Shown: positions 27,519 to 38,312 of the stretch, piece after piece
Layout: every line of letters begins with the position of its first letter
How positions within the stretch are numbered: position 1 is the stretch's first letter
DNA from: Staphylococcus americanisciuri
GTDB lineage: Bacteria; Bacillota; Bacilli; Staphylococcales; Staphylococcaceae
Assembly (NCBI RefSeq): GCF_024814435.1
Contig: NZ_JANUXY010000009.1
Location: 1 to 64,000 of the forward strand
Direction of reading: 5' to 3'
Length of the DNA stretch: 64,000 nt
Translations under genes and position numbers: made by a program
Notes under the pieces: model-generated
The model's database searches: none
Seen by the model: only the letters and a program-made list of their open reading frames with translations
Told to the model about the DNA's origin: nothing

Positions 27519-28714
27519 CCGATGTAAAAACGGATTATCCAGATGTCACAATGGCGCAGTTGTATGAAGAAGATGTGGTGTATTCTTCTCGCCCTTCTTA
27601 TATCTCAAACCCATGGTTAGAACCGGATGAACACCAATCTAACTTCCTATCAGCAAGAGAGCTATTAATCGCAGATATGCCTGTCATTGTACATGAAGCA
27701 AGCGTTACGGATAAACTACGAGAACTCTTTGCACTTGTAAACCGTACCATTCCAGATAATTTGTATTATTTCAAAGACCAAGACTCATACGAACAACTGT
27801 TACAGCGCTTGTCGAAAGAAGAAGGATACAAAATTTATTTTCAATATGTTCATGGAGATAATCTTGTACCACCACAACAATATGCGATGGATAAACAGCT
27901 ATTCGTGGATTTGAATAACAAATCTAAAATTCCAGAGTGGACAGATGGCAAATACTTGCCACGTCGAGAAGTGGTTGCTTTTGATAACTTTGAGCAAGCT
28001 GTACGTCAATGGACTTTACCAATTGTAATTAAGCCTGGTGATGAGTTACCGACAGCAGGTGGTTATGGCGTGATGATTTGTTATACACAAGAGGAATTGG
28101 AACAAGCAATTCAACGTGTGCAAAAAGCTTCGGAAGCGACAGAAACATTGATTATCGAACAATGTGTTGAGGCAGTTAGTAACTATTGTGTTCAATTTGC
28201 GAAACATCCTGATAAAGGGATTATTTATCTCGGCGCTGCGAAACAATTAACGAATGAATATGGTTTCTATCAAGGCAATGTGAATGCCCAACATGTACCA
28301 CAGAAAGTAATTGATGCAGGTTATGCGTTGATGGAGAAAGCGGTTCAACTTGGTTTTATTGGTATTGCAGGATTTGATATTTTAGAAGATGCCGATGGTG
28401 AAGTGTACGCGATTGATTTGAACTATCGTCAAAACGGTTCGACGAGTATGTTGTTACTCGCTTCAGAATTGGCAGCATCGCATCATAAATTTTATAGTTA
28501 CGTTGCCAAAGGAGATAATGAACGCTTTTATGAAGCTATCAAAACTTTTATCCAAAAGGGTGTTCTGTATCCATTGTCATATTACGATGGCGATTGGTAT
28601 CAAACAGTACATGTTGATTCGAGGTTCGGTTGTATTTGGTCTGCAGAAAGCGATGAGGCAATCGCAAAGTATGAGCGAGAATTTCTAGAATTAGCAGGTC
28701 TTATGACTGAGTAA
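27515..28714 (+). CDS. ATP-grasp ligase of unknown substrate
   Basis: 399 aa. The ATP-grasp fold is indicated by the nucleotide-binding strand PIVIKPGD (169-176), a glycine-rich loop at 182-186 (GGYGV), adenine-side TLIIEQ (211-216) and metal-binding FDILEDADGEVYAIDLN with DLNYRQNGST at 301-310. The catalytic E-x-N is D-L-N here. The N-terminal 130 residues resemble no family I know. Enzymes of this fold join a carboxylate to an amine through acyl phosphate. The 4-nt overlap with the M20 gene shows they are made together, under the SAM riboswitch. The product is unknown. Confidence 0.8.
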   Translation: MTDVKTDYPDVTMAQLYEEDVVYSSRPSYISNPWLEPDEHQSNFLSARELLIADMPVIVHEASVTDKLRELFALVNRTIPDNLYYFKDQDSYEQLLQRLSKEEGYKIYFQYVHGDNLVPPQQYAMDKQLFVDLNNKSKIPEWTDGKYLPRREVVAFDNFEQAVRQWTLPIVIKPGDELPTAGGYGVMICYTQEELEQAIQRVQKASEATETLIIEQCVEAVSNYCVQFAKHPDKGIIYLGAAKQLTNEYGFYQGNVNAQHVPQKVIDAGYALMEKAVQLGFIGIAGFDILEDADGEVYAIDLNYRQNGSTSMLLLASELAASHHKFYSYVAKGDNERFYEAIKTFIQKGVLYPLSYYDGDWYQTVHVDSRFGCIWSAESDEAIAKYEREFLELAGLMTE

Positions 28715-28844
28715 TGGTAGTATAGGATTATCTTTAGCAGTACATGTGGGTTATTGTGCTTCTCTTATGCAAGATGCTTAAAGTATGTTATAGTCTAACT
28801 AACTAGACTTAATCAAGAGAATGAACAAGTGAAGGAGCTATAGC

Positions 28845-29516
28845 ATGTCTTATAAAAGTGAACGTTTTTATAAAGATATATTAACGAACGAGCAGTTTTT
28901 TATTGCGGTTAAAGATAAAAAGATTATTAAACATACCTATCAAAATCGCGCATACTTCTGTTTTTGGACACGTGAATCTCTAGCAGAAGAATATTTGCAG
29001 AAGTTTGAAGTGCCGTACGACAAGCTTGTAACGATGGATATCGATCGTTTTGCGACATATGAACTTGATGATATGTTTGATGATAAAGACGAGGCACTCG
29101 TAAATGTAACTCAGAATGCTGCTGGTCACGAGATTAATATTGTTAAGGCAATGAATGAGATTATGACCGACTTGGATAATATTCGTATTCGTGAGTTTGT
29201 ACAAGATGTTGCAAAGTCTGACACGGTATACGGTCTTACACAAAAAGGACTCAAGCAGTTTGCGGTAGTCTATGATGAAAATGATAACTTTGAACAATCG
29301 CACTTTATGCCGGTATGGAGCTTGAACAAGCGTGCTGAAAAAGTAGCAGAAGAGGATTTCGAATCATTCGAGCTGATTGATGTAGAAGGAGAAGTGTTTG
29401 CAGAGTGGTTAGATGAACTCCGAGATGACAATCGTTATGTTGCTATCGATGTCAAACCAGGTGTAGTAGGAACAATCGTTTCAGCACAGAAATTGGCGAA
29501 TGAATTAACATTTTAA
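28845..29516 (+). CDS. DUF2750-like protein with internal duplication
   Basis: 223 aa, acidic and soluble. Two halves match in layout: about 15-95 (FCFWTRESLAEEYL ... LVNV) and about 125-215 (MPVWSLNKRAEKVA ... YVAIDV). Each has an aromatic-W/F-T/S strand, a helix and a closing acidic strand, as in DUF2750 proteins. The function is not known. The ATG follows GAAGGAGC. A bidirectional terminator separates it from the convergent coaW. Confidence 0.72.
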   Translation: MSYKSERFYKDILTNEQFFIAVKDKKIIKHTYQNRAYFCFWTRESLAEEYLQKFEVPYDKLVTMDIDRFATYELDDMFDDKDEALVNVTQNAAGHEINIVKAMNEIMTDLDNIRIREFVQDVAKSDTVYGLTQKGLKQFAVVYDENDNFEQSHFMPVWSLNKRAEKVAEEDFESFELIDVEGEVFAEWLDELRDDNRYVAIDVKPGVVGTIVSAQKLANELTF

Positions 29517-29524
29517 ATATATCA

Positions 29525-29572
29525 AAAATGGGAAAGCCCTTGTGTGTCAAGGAATGCTTTCCCATTTTTTTA
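29525..29572. terminator. Bidirectional terminator between the DUF2750-like gene and coaW
   Basis: AAAATGGGAAAGC pairs with GCTTTCCCATTTT, followed by a T-run. The right end overlaps the coaW stop codon. Confidence 0.88.
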
Positions 29573-30367
29573 GAGGTAGAGTGTACCTAAAGCACCTGAA
29601 AAGGCACCGTTATCTAGATAATGTGGTTTGAAGCCACGCAAGATTGTATAATCTGTCACGACTTGTTGAAGTAATGGGTTGTTATGGAATGATGAACCGA
29701 TGTAGACAACATCTTCAGCCTGATGTTCGCGTGCAACATGGATGGAGACAGTTGTAATACTTTCACCTACAACGCCCATCACAGAAGCAAGTTTATCGGC
29801 ATCTGTAAAAGTTTGGTCTAAGTTGTGTAGGACATTCCCAAAGTTTGCCGCTGTTAACTCGCCAGAAATGGGTGGTGTGTCATTTTTATAGATATGCTTG
29901 ACTTTTAAATCAATAATATCACGATTACCTTTCTGTGCTAGATTGGTTAAGGTTTCATAATCGTTAATTTCTGTTAATAAATAACCAAGTCCACGAATCA
30001 TACCACCGCCTGTACCAATGCCACCTACACGCTGTTGTCCAGTTGGATCAGATAAATGGATAGATGTACCTGTTCCAACATTCGAAAAAATATAGCGTTC
30101 TATGTTAGTCCCTTGTTCTTTGAGTAAAATTTGAACACCTTTTGCTGCAGCATCAAATTCAATATAGGTCTGAGCTTCACAGTTGAGTAAATCATTAAGC
30201 ATTTTAGCTTTACCACCTGTAATGTGAATATCTTGGCACGGCTGACGATTGAGCCAAGCCGCCACTTCCTCTAGTTGTGTAGACAAATACGTTTGATATG
30301 TACGCTGCTCATCTTGTTCGATAACTATTTTAATCAATGTCCCACCGGCATCAATACCGATTCGCAT
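29570..30367 (-). CDS. coaW: Type II pantothenate kinase
   Basis: 265 aa. Phosphorylates pantothenate in coenzyme A synthesis. Belongs to the actin-like ATPase fold type found in staphylococci, not the CoaA or CoaX type: [10 protein letters not shown] at 3-12, NVGTGTS near 96-102, GGTGTGGG-like [14 protein letters not shown] near 114-127 and the terminal GALGTLYL. The start follows AGAGGTGA. A single gene. Confidence 0.94.
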   Translation of the reverse strand: MRIGIDAGGTLIKIVIEQDEQRTYQTYLSTQLEEVAAWLNRQPCQDIHITGGKAKMLNDLLNCEAQTYIEFDAAAKGVQILLKEQGTNIERYIFSNVGTGTSIHLSDPTGQQRVGGIGTGGGMIRGLGYLLTEINDYETLTNLAQKGNRDIIDLKVKHIYKNDTPPISGELTAANFGNVLHNLDQTFTDADKLASVMGVVGESITTVSIHVAREHQAEDVVYIGSSFHNNPLLQQVVTDYTILRGFKPHYLDNGAFSGALGTLYL

Positions 30368-30994
30368 GACACGTCACCTCTTCATATATATTTACAATGT
30401 ATATCATAAATGAAAATGTAACAAATGAATAGCGTGGAAGTTTGGAAATTTGTTTTTGTATGTAGATTACAAAACTTGAAAAATGCGGATAGACTATCAG
30501 CAGTAGTAAATCTGCGCAATTAAGTTAAAAATAACAGTCATTTAATAAAAGTGATAGCTGAACATCATTAACCGAAGAATGGTTTACTAGTAAAATTACG
30601 CACAACGTATTTTCCTTTGCATTGAGTTTGGATACGTAAGACTATCTTCAACGAGTATAGAGGTATTTTTGTGCTTGAACTCAATTTATAGAGAATGTTT
30701 TAGGGTAATAAAAAGTTAAAAAATTTAACGTGACACTCGTGATTTTTTAATCGTTTAGGGAGTGTGACAGTAATATCGTTTTCTAAAAAAGTTTCTGTTG
30801 CCCACACCGGTAAAGCTGAGCAGGGATAAAAAACTTGTAAAAGCGTATTTTAACGCTAGTCAGCTATTGCCTACTACATGAAATATCAAAATTAAATTAA
30901 TATCCCAGCTTCTTATGTTCATTGTGTTTGAAACAGACTGAAATAGTGTATGATAACAATAAAGTAAATTAAAAATAAGGGATGGATGTTTCCA
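30368..30994. other. Gene-free interval with an intergenic repeat
   Basis: About 627 nt without an open frame. 30795-30880 is a repeat-like fold: AGCTGA (30815-30820) faces TCAGCT (30860-30865), with AGCG/CGCT inside. AGTCAGCTATTG at 30858-30869 is the reverse complement of the repeat unit at 5547. An AACGTGACACTCGTG fold lies near 30728. The GNAT gene promoter is probably near 30930-30965. Confidence 0.5.
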
Positions 30995-31855
30995 ATGACT
31001 AAAAGTAAACACTTTGATGATATAACGATACAACCATATGACACGCAATACCGAGAGGCGCTTGCACAATTTGCATTAAGTGAAAGACAACGTATCTATT
31101 CTTCTCTGCCATTAGAAGTACTGGATGATGCTATAGAAGATGAAAATCGTGTGCCGAATGTAGTACTGAATACGCAACAAGAAGTGATTGGTTTTTTTGT
31201 CTTGCATAAACATTATCAGCATGAAGGTTATGATACGCCAAACGAGGTCGTTTACGTGCGATCGCTATCTGTCAATGAACGCTATCAAGGTCATGGCTAT
31301 GGTACGAAGATGATGATGGTGTTACCGCAATACGTTCAAGAAGTGTTCCCAGATTTTAATCATTTATATTTAGTTGTGGATGCGGAAAATGCAGCAGCTT
31401 GGAATGTTTATGAGCGTGCAGGATTTATGCATGCAGCGACGAAAGAAGAAGGACCTATTGGCAAAGAACGTCTTTATTATTTGGATTTAGATGCCAAGTA
31501 TGTTTCTTCTCTTAAACTTCAGTACAATGATGATTCAACAGTGGGTACAATTGATATTGTTGATTTAATGTTGAATGGCACAAAAGCAGGTTTTATTGCG
31601 CTTGAACAATTTGACGAGCGTCTCATTATACGTTCGGTATATGTTTTTGAAGCGTATCAAGCGGCGGGGGTAGCACAGAATGCTTTGAGGCAGCTTGCTA
31701 CTTATGTGCGCAAACAATTTCAAGGCGTTAAAGTCATCGAAGTAACATTATTTGGACAAAATCATCAGTTGAAACCATTATTTGAAAAAAGTAACTTCGT
31801 TGAGACCTTAACGACAGAGGATTATTGTACATTTGAGAAGTACATCAATTACTAA
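30995..31855 (+). CDS. GNAT acetyltransferase, two GNAT-like halves
   Basis: 286 aa. The N-terminal GNAT domain (about 10-165) has the acetyl-CoA loop RSLSVNERYQGHGYGTKMM near 86-104 and the NAAAWNVYERAGF motif near 131-143. The C-terminal half (about 170-286) repeats the fold more weakly, with VYVFEAYQAAGVAQNAL near 223-239. The substrate is unknown. The ATG at 30995 is preferred over the ATG at 30986, which abuts the AAGGGATGG ribosome-binding site. Both belong to the same frame, so the choice changes three residues. Confidence 0.8.
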   Translation: MTKSKHFDDITIQPYDTQYREALAQFALSERQRIYSSLPLEVLDDAIEDENRVPNVVLNTQQEVIGFFVLHKHYQHEGYDTPNEVVYVRSLSVNERYQGHGYGTKMMMVLPQYVQEVFPDFNHLYLVVDAENAAAWNVYERAGFMHAATKEEGPIGKERLYYLDLDAKYVSSLKLQYNDDSTVGTIDIVDLMLNGTKAGFIALEQFDERLIIRSVYVFEAYQAAGVAQNALRQLATYVRKQFQGVKVIEVTLFGQNHQLKPLFEKSNFVETLTTEDYCTFEKYINY

Positions 31856-32002
31856 CAAAAGAAAAGTAAAAAGAACTTTGTAAAACATTGCGAAATGCGC
31901 TACAGTCATTTATAATCTAATTTTGTTATGGTTATTAGCAGCCTTATTGTAGGTAGTAGATGGAATAGAATAAATGCGAATCTTTGAAAGGAAGATATGC
32001 TG

Positions 32003-32539
32003 ATGAAATTACAAGATTATACACAAGAAATGATGGACGAAAAGTCATTTATTGATATGGCTTATACATTGCTTAGTGAACAGAATGAAACAATGAATTT
32101 GTACGATATTATCGATTCATTCAAACGCATCGGACATTATGAAGATGAAGATATTGAAAATCGTGTCGTCCAATTTTACACAGATTTAAACACAGACGGT
32201 CGTTTTTTAAGTGTAGGAGATAATGTTTGGGGATTACGCGATTGGTATTCAGTAGATGATATTGAAGAAAAAATTGCGCCGACGATTCAAAAATTTGATA
32301 TTTTGGATGAAGAAGACGAAGAAGACCAAAACTTAACATTGCTAGGTGAAGATGATTCAGAAGGTGATGTTAACATTCCAAACCGCACAGATGATCAAGA
32401 AGAGTTAGATGATCCAGAAGATGAACATGTTGAAGATGAGATTGAAGAGTCTGATCTTGTCGTTGAAGAAGATGAAGCGGACATTGACGAATCATATGAT
32501 GATGACGAACTTGAAGAAGATGACTTAGAAGAACTATAG
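32003..32539 (+). CDS. rpoE: DNA-directed RNA polymerase delta subunit
   Basis: 178 aa. Binds RNA polymerase, lowers non-specific binding and speeds recycling. The N-terminal HARE-HTH domain (about 1-90) includes [10 protein letters not shown] and [11 protein letters not shown]. The C-terminal half (about 100-178) is an unstructured, highly acidic tail with runs of Glu and Asp, typical for delta. The ATG at 32003 (MKLQDYT) matches the family start; an ATG two codons upstream is also possible with GAAAGGAAG. It precedes pyrG as in other Firmicutes. Confidence 0.96.
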   Translation: MKLQDYTQEMMDEKSFIDMAYTLLSEQNETMNLYDIIDSFKRIGHYEDEDIENRVVQFYTDLNTDGRFLSVGDNVWGLRDWYSVDDIEEKIAPTIQKFDILDEEDEEDQNLTLLGEDDSEGDVNIPNRTDDQEELDDPEDEHVEDEIEESDLVVEEDEADIDESYDDDELEEDDLEEL

Positions 32540-32607
32540 TCAAGTGAAGCAATAGAGAGACACAATCCTTTAAGACAAATTTCACTTTAAATCATATCGG
32601 AAGTTTA

Positions 32608-32645
32608 TTGACTTTTCGTTTCAAAGTGATAAAATTTTATTCGGG
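32608..32645 (+). promoter_or_regulatory. pyrG promoter with GGG start
   Basis: TTGACT (32608-32613), a 16-nt spacer and TAAAAT (32630-32635). The expected transcript start is GGGCTCC at 32643. A GGGC start is what CTP-sensitive reiterative G addition needs. Confidence 0.85.
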
Positions 32646-32786
32646 CTCCTTTAATTAGGACGATTGAATAAACGGATACGTCAGAAGTTGAATAAAATTA
32701 ACTTCTACATAAATATAACTGTGTACAGCGCAGTCGACGTGATGTTCCCCCTTGCAAATTAATCATTGTGAGAGGGAACTTTTTTA
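32643..32786 (+). promoter_or_regulatory. pyrG CTP-responsive attenuator leader
   Basis: The leader runs from the GGGCTCC start to a terminator whose left arm GTTCCCCC (32744-32751) pairs with GGGAAC (32774-32779) before a T7 run. In B. subtilis pyrG, low CTP makes polymerase stutter G residues at the start, and the poly-G 5' end then pairs with the pyrimidine-rich left arm to block termination. Both elements are present here, so the same mechanism is inferred. Confidence 0.82.
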
Positions 32787-32835
32787 TTTTAACTGTTGTT
32801 GAATGAACCGATTACTTTGATAAAGCGTATTGTAA

Positions 32836-34473
<1,638 letters not shown>

Positions 34474-34495
34474 ATTGCTTCCAAGCTGGGAATGC

Positions 34496-34536
34496 CCGAT
34501 TCATGTAGGGGTATTTCCAGTTTTTTACTTTGGCAG
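34496..34536 (+). terminator. pyrG terminator
   Basis: CTGGGAATGCCC pairs with GGGGTATTTCCAG, followed by TTTTTT. Confidence 0.9.
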
Positions 34537-34575
34537 AAAACTTTAATTTGAAATCAAAATTAAATTTCCAAAATG

Positions 34576-34589
34576 TGTAATCGTTTACA
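34576..34589 (+). promoter_or_regulatory. cre site (CcpA binding) upstream of glpT
   Basis: TGTAATCGTTTACA is a near-palindrome and fits the catabolite-responsive element consensus with one deviation. It is centred about 60 nt upstream of the predicted transcript start, just before the -35 box. Confidence 0.72.
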
Positions 34590-34607
34590 AAAATGGTCCA
34601 ATTAATA

Positions 34608-34636
34608 TTGACAAACATTTTAGCAATATTTAAAAT
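34608..34636 (+). promoter_or_regulatory. glpT promoter
   Basis: A consensus TTGACA (34608-34613), a 17-nt spacer and TAAAAT (34631-34636). Confidence 0.8.
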
Positions 34637-34684
34637 CTATATGAATTATTGTTTACAATATTTATAATCGGAGGGCTTTTGTAC

Positions 34685-36043
34685 ATGTTCAATTTTTTGA
34701 AACCACCAAAACCTGCTCAACCAGTAGCAGATCAACATGTAGACGAAACGTATAAAAAATTACGTTTTCAAGTATTTATGGGAATTTTTATTGGTTATGC
34801 AGGTTATTATTTATTGCGTAAAAACTTTTCAATTGCGATGCCTTATTTAACAGAAGAAGGTTTTTCGACAACAGGTTTAGGTTTTGCGTTATCAGCAATT
34901 TCCATTGCTTATGGAATAAGTAAGTTTGTAATGGGAACAGTGAGTGATAGAAGTAACGCACGTATGTTTTTATTTTTAGGGTTGATATTGACTGCAATTG
35001 TTAATTTATTGATGGGATTTGTACCGGCATTTACGTCAAGTATTACGATTATGTTTATTATGCTATTTTTAAATGGCTGGTTCCAAGGAATGGGGTGGCC
35101 TCCTTCAGGTCGTGTGCTTGTCCATTGGTTTAGCGTGAGCGAACGTGGTAGTAAGACTGCAATTTGGAATGTTGCACATAACGTTGGTGGCGGTTTAATG
35201 GCACCATTTGCAATGTTCGGTGTGTATTTGATGACAGTGCTTGGTTTTGATTATATGAGAGGATATGAAGGGATCTTTATTTTTCCTGCAATTGTAGCAA
35301 TTGTTGTAGCAATTATTTCATATTTACTTGTTCGAGATACACCACAATCTGTAGGTTTACCTCCGATTGAAGTGTATCGCAACGACTATCCAACAAAAGA
35401 TAAAACAACATTTGAAACGGAATTAACAACTAAAGAGATACTGTTCAAATATGTATTAAATAATAAATGGGTTTGGGCAATTGCCATTGCGAACATCTTT
35501 GTTTACTTTGTACGATACGGTGTGCTTGATTGGGCGCCACTTTATTTAAGCGATGTGAAACATTTTGATGTGAAAGACTCAAGTTGGGCTTACTTCCTTT
35601 ACGAATGGGCGGGTATTCCTGGTACACTCCTTTGCGGTTGGTTGTCTGATAAAGTATTTAAAGGACGTCGTGGACCAGCAGGTGTTATCTTTATGATTGG
35701 TGTAACCATTGCGGTGGCGGTGTATTGGTTAAATCCAGCAGGCCATCCACTTGTTGATAATCTGGCTTTAGTTACAATCGGCTTTTTAATTTATGGACCA
35801 GTTATGTTGATTGGTTTGCAAGCTTTGGACTATGTGCCGAAAAAAGCTGCCGGAACAGCGGCTGGGTTAACTGGTTTATTCGGATATTTAGGTGGCGCAG
35901 TCATGGCGAATATTATCATGGGTATTGTTGTAGATACCATGGGCTGGGATGCTGGTTTTATCTTGTTAATGGTTGTGAGTATCTTAGCGACATTAAGCTT
36001 TATTTTTACATGGAATAAACGCGGACAAGAAGTTGTACATTAA
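34685..36043 (+). CDS. glpT: Glycerol-3-phosphate transporter
   Basis: 452 aa major facilitator of the organophosphate:phosphate antiporter family, with twelve helices. Typical segments: [12 protein letters not shown] near 37-48, [13 protein letters not shown] near 128-140, [14 protein letters not shown] near 216-229 and [14 protein letters not shown] near 271-284. These match Firmicute GlpT more closely than UhpT as I recall them. GlpT imports glycerol-3-phosphate and also takes up fosfomycin in staphylococci. The start at 34685 follows GGAGGGC; the TTG at 34649 lies upstream of it. Its place between pyrG and ywjG is not the S. aureus arrangement. Confidence 0.9.
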   Translation: MFNFLKPPKPAQPVADQHVDETYKKLRFQVFMGIFIGYAGYYLLRKNFSIAMPYLTEEGFSTTGLGFALSAISIAYGISKFVMGTVSDRSNARMFLFLGLILTAIVNLLMGFVPAFTSSITIMFIMLFLNGWFQGMGWPPSGRVLVHWFSVSERGSKTAIWNVAHNVGGGLMAPFAMFGVYLMTVLGFDYMRGYEGIFIFPAIVAIVVAIISYLLVRDTPQSVGLPPIEVYRNDYPTKDKTTFETELTTKEILFKYVLNNKWVWAIAIANIFVYFVRYGVLDWAPLYLSDVKHFDVKDSSWAYFLYEWAGIPGTLLCGWLSDKVFKGRRGPAGVIFMIGVTIAVAVYWLNPAGHPLVDNLALVTIGFLIYGPVMLIGLQALDYVPKKAAGTAAGLTGLFGYLGGAVMANIIMGIVVDTMGWDAGFILLMVVSILATLSFIFTWNKRGQEVVH

Positions 36044-36142
36044 ATAAGCGAGACAAACATATAGCTGGCTTTTTGATATATTCAACGTGTGAGGAGTATC
36101 AGACATTGAATTATCATGATATAGCCACTGACAGAAATAGAC

Positions 36143-36189
36143 AAAAAAGTAACGTATCACGTTTGTAAATGTGGATACGTTATTTTTTG
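36143..36189. terminator. Bidirectional terminator between glpT and ywjG
   Basis: AACGTATCAC pairs with GTGGATACGTT. It is flanked by A6 on the left and T6 on the right, serving both convergent genes. Confidence 0.9.
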
Positions 36190-36191
36190 CT

Positions 36192-36713
36192 TTATAATCC
36201 CAAGTCGCGAATCATTTCAATCATTTGGGTATAGATTTCGTAATAGACGTAGTTCAATGCGATAAGATGGGGGACAACGACCTTATCATAATCTTCCGTA
36301 AATACTAAAGCACGTGGGGTGGACAGGTCAATAAAATGGACAAGATGGTCTGGAATGTCCGATGATGTAGGTTTATTCGTCACAACGACAACATCACGAT
36401 GGTTACGGATCAGTTGCGATACATCTTCTGCCATCTTCTCAGTATAATACTCACCAAATAATAAGACACGGTCTGTTGAATCTAATGTGTCAAGAGAAGG
36501 CAAGGTGTCCAATGAGCGGCTAGATTGCAATTTTTCAGCACTATGTAAGGCAAAAGATTCAAAGCACTTCAAATCTCCATAGCCTCTCACATAGATATGC
36601 CCTTCGCCGCCAATTGCCTGTATCAAACTTTGGGCTGCCATCTGAATATCAAGTGACTGTGCATCCAAACGATTAAAAACGCCTGTTAGTTGAGTCGTCA
36701 ACATTTTTGACAC
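36192..36713 (-). CDS. ywjG: DUF2529 protein (YwjG-like)
   Basis: 173 aa. Homologous in sequence style and position to B. subtilis YwjG, which lies between pyrG and fbaA. It has a SIS-like alpha/beta core with HIYVRGYGDLK near 39-49 and VVVVTNKP near 105-112, but no known activity. The GTG start at 36713 is chosen because AAGGAG lies 10 nt before it; the next ATG is three codons inside. It is transcribed away from fbaA on the opposite strand. Confidence 0.82.
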   Translation of the reverse strand: MSKMLTTQLTGVFNRLDAQSLDIQMAAQSLIQAIGGEGHIYVRGYGDLKCFESFALHSAEKLQSSRSLDTLPSLDTLDSTDRVLLFGEYYTEKMAEDVSQLIRNHRDVVVVTNKPTSSDIPDHLVHFIDLSTPRALVFTEDYDKVVVPHLIALNYVYYEIYTQMIEMIRDLGL

Positions 36714-36943
36714 GTAAAGTCAGCTCCTTAAAATTGTAATTTTCTAGTGCAATACTTGCGTTAATTCTATAAAAATTGTGGTTGATTCGCAATAACAAAA
36801 AATGATGACGCTTACATCTTTAATTTGAGATTTTTTTCACAAAAACGCCTATTTTCAAGCCGAATTCTTGTGCATTCGTATATATATTTTGCTATACTGT
36901 ACTTATAAAAATCAGTGCAAAAAGCACTCAAGGAGGAACTTAC

Positions 36944-37816
36944 ATGCCTTTAGTTTCAATGAAAGAAATGTTAATCGACGCCAAAGAAAATGGCTATGCA
37001 GTTGGTCAATATAACTTAAACAACTTAGAATTTACGCAAGCTATTTTACAAGCATCTCAAGAAGAAAATGCGCCAGTGATTTTAGGTGTTTCTGAAGGTG
37101 CAGGTCGTTACATGGGAGGCTTCTACACAGTTGTTAAAATGGTAGAAGGTTTAATGCACGATTACAATATTACAGTACCAGTGGCTATCCACTTAGATCA
37201 CGGTTCAAGCTTTGAAAAATGTAAAGAGGCGATTGATGCTGGTTTCACATCAGTAATGATTGATGCATCACACGAACCATATGAAGACAACGTGAAAATC
37301 ACTAAAAAAGTTGTGGAATATGCACATGAGCGTGGTGTGTCAGTAGAGGCAGAATTAGGAACTGTTGGTGGTCAAGAAGACGACGTAGTTGCTGACGGCG
37401 TTATCTATGCAGATCCAATCGAATGCCAAAACTTAGTTAAAGAAACAGGTATTGACACATTAGCACCAGCATTAGGTTCAGTACACGGACCTTACAAAGG
37501 TGAACCAAACTTAGGCTTCAAAGAAATGGAAGAGATTGGTTTATCAACTGGCTTACCATTAGTATTACACGGTGGTACTGGTATCCCAACACATGATATT
37601 AAAAAATCAATTTCATTAGGTACTGCTAAAATCAATGTAAACACTGAAAACCAAATTGCTTCAGCGAAACGTGTTCGTGAAGTATTAGCTGCAGATACAG
37701 AAGTATACGATCCACGTAAATACTTAGGACCTGCACGTGAAGCAATTAAAGAAACAGTTGTTGGTAAAATCCGTGAATTCGGTACTTCTAATAAAGCAGA
37801 TAACCTTAAAGCTTAA
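36944..37816 (+). CDS. fbaA: Class II fructose-bisphosphate aldolase
   Basis: 290 aa. Splits fructose-1,6-bisphosphate in glycolysis and forms it in gluconeogenesis. The Zn/catalytic segment [11 protein letters not shown] (80-90) holds Asp85 and His86; [11 protein letters not shown] near 176-186 and LHGGTGIP near 208-215 supply the remaining Zn ligands and the phosphate loop. The ribosome-binding site is AAGGAGG. Codon use is strongly biased, as expected for a highly expressed gene. A terminator follows. Confidence 0.97.
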   Translation: MPLVSMKEMLIDAKENGYAVGQYNLNNLEFTQAILQASQEENAPVILGVSEGAGRYMGGFYTVVKMVEGLMHDYNITVPVAIHLDHGSSFEKCKEAIDAGFTSVMIDASHEPYEDNVKITKKVVEYAHERGVSVEAELGTVGGQEDDVVADGVIYADPIECQNLVKETGIDTLAPALGSVHGPYKGEPNLGFKEMEEIGLSTGLPLVLHGGTGIPTHDIKKSISLGTAKINVNTENQIASAKRVREVLAADTEVYDPRKYLGPAREAIKETVVGKIREFGTSNKADNLKA

Positions 37817-37855
37817 TAAAGAACGACAAAAAAACAATATATAGTTTAAAATATA

Positions 37856-37906
37856 TGAAGGCTGGGAATCATTATCTTTGGATATGGTTTTCCGGCCTTT
37901 ATTAGG
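37856..37906 (+). terminator. fbaA terminator
   Basis: AAGGCTGGGAA pairs with TTCCGGCCTT around a long loop, followed by TATT. The T-run is short. Confidence 0.7.
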
Positions 37907-38312
37907 TTCTTAGACATGGTGTATGATTTTTCAAATGCAATTTAGAATAAAATAGTGCGAGTTGAAAAGCTAGGGAGATATTATTGATAAGTGGCTGTGG
38001 CATTAATAGGAATGTCATCAAAATAATAGAAACGGTGTAGAAGATAATAGTTTTGAATAAAATCGTTCGTTTTTTGATTAGATACCCATCACATTTTTTA
38101 CAATGCTGTCCTCAAATTGTATAAAAATTAGCATTTCGACAGTTCTAGGCAATTATCTACAACAGTGTTCGCTGCTGTTTGATTTTATTCTCGTGTATTC
38201 AATGTTTTTGATTGTAAATAATACATTTTGCAATTTGAAAATTTTTGCATTATAATGCCGGTAAATATGGTATTCTATGGTTATATAAGAGATGGAAAAG
38301 GAGTTCTGAAGC
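37907..38312. other. fbaA-murZ intergenic region
   Basis: About 400 nt without a gene. The murZ promoter is at its right end. I see no other structured element. Confidence 0.5.
38228..38256 (+). promoter_or_regulatory. murZ promoter
   Basis: TTGCAA (38228-38233), a 17-nt spacer and TATAAT (38251-38256), 57 nt before the start codon. Confidence 0.7.
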
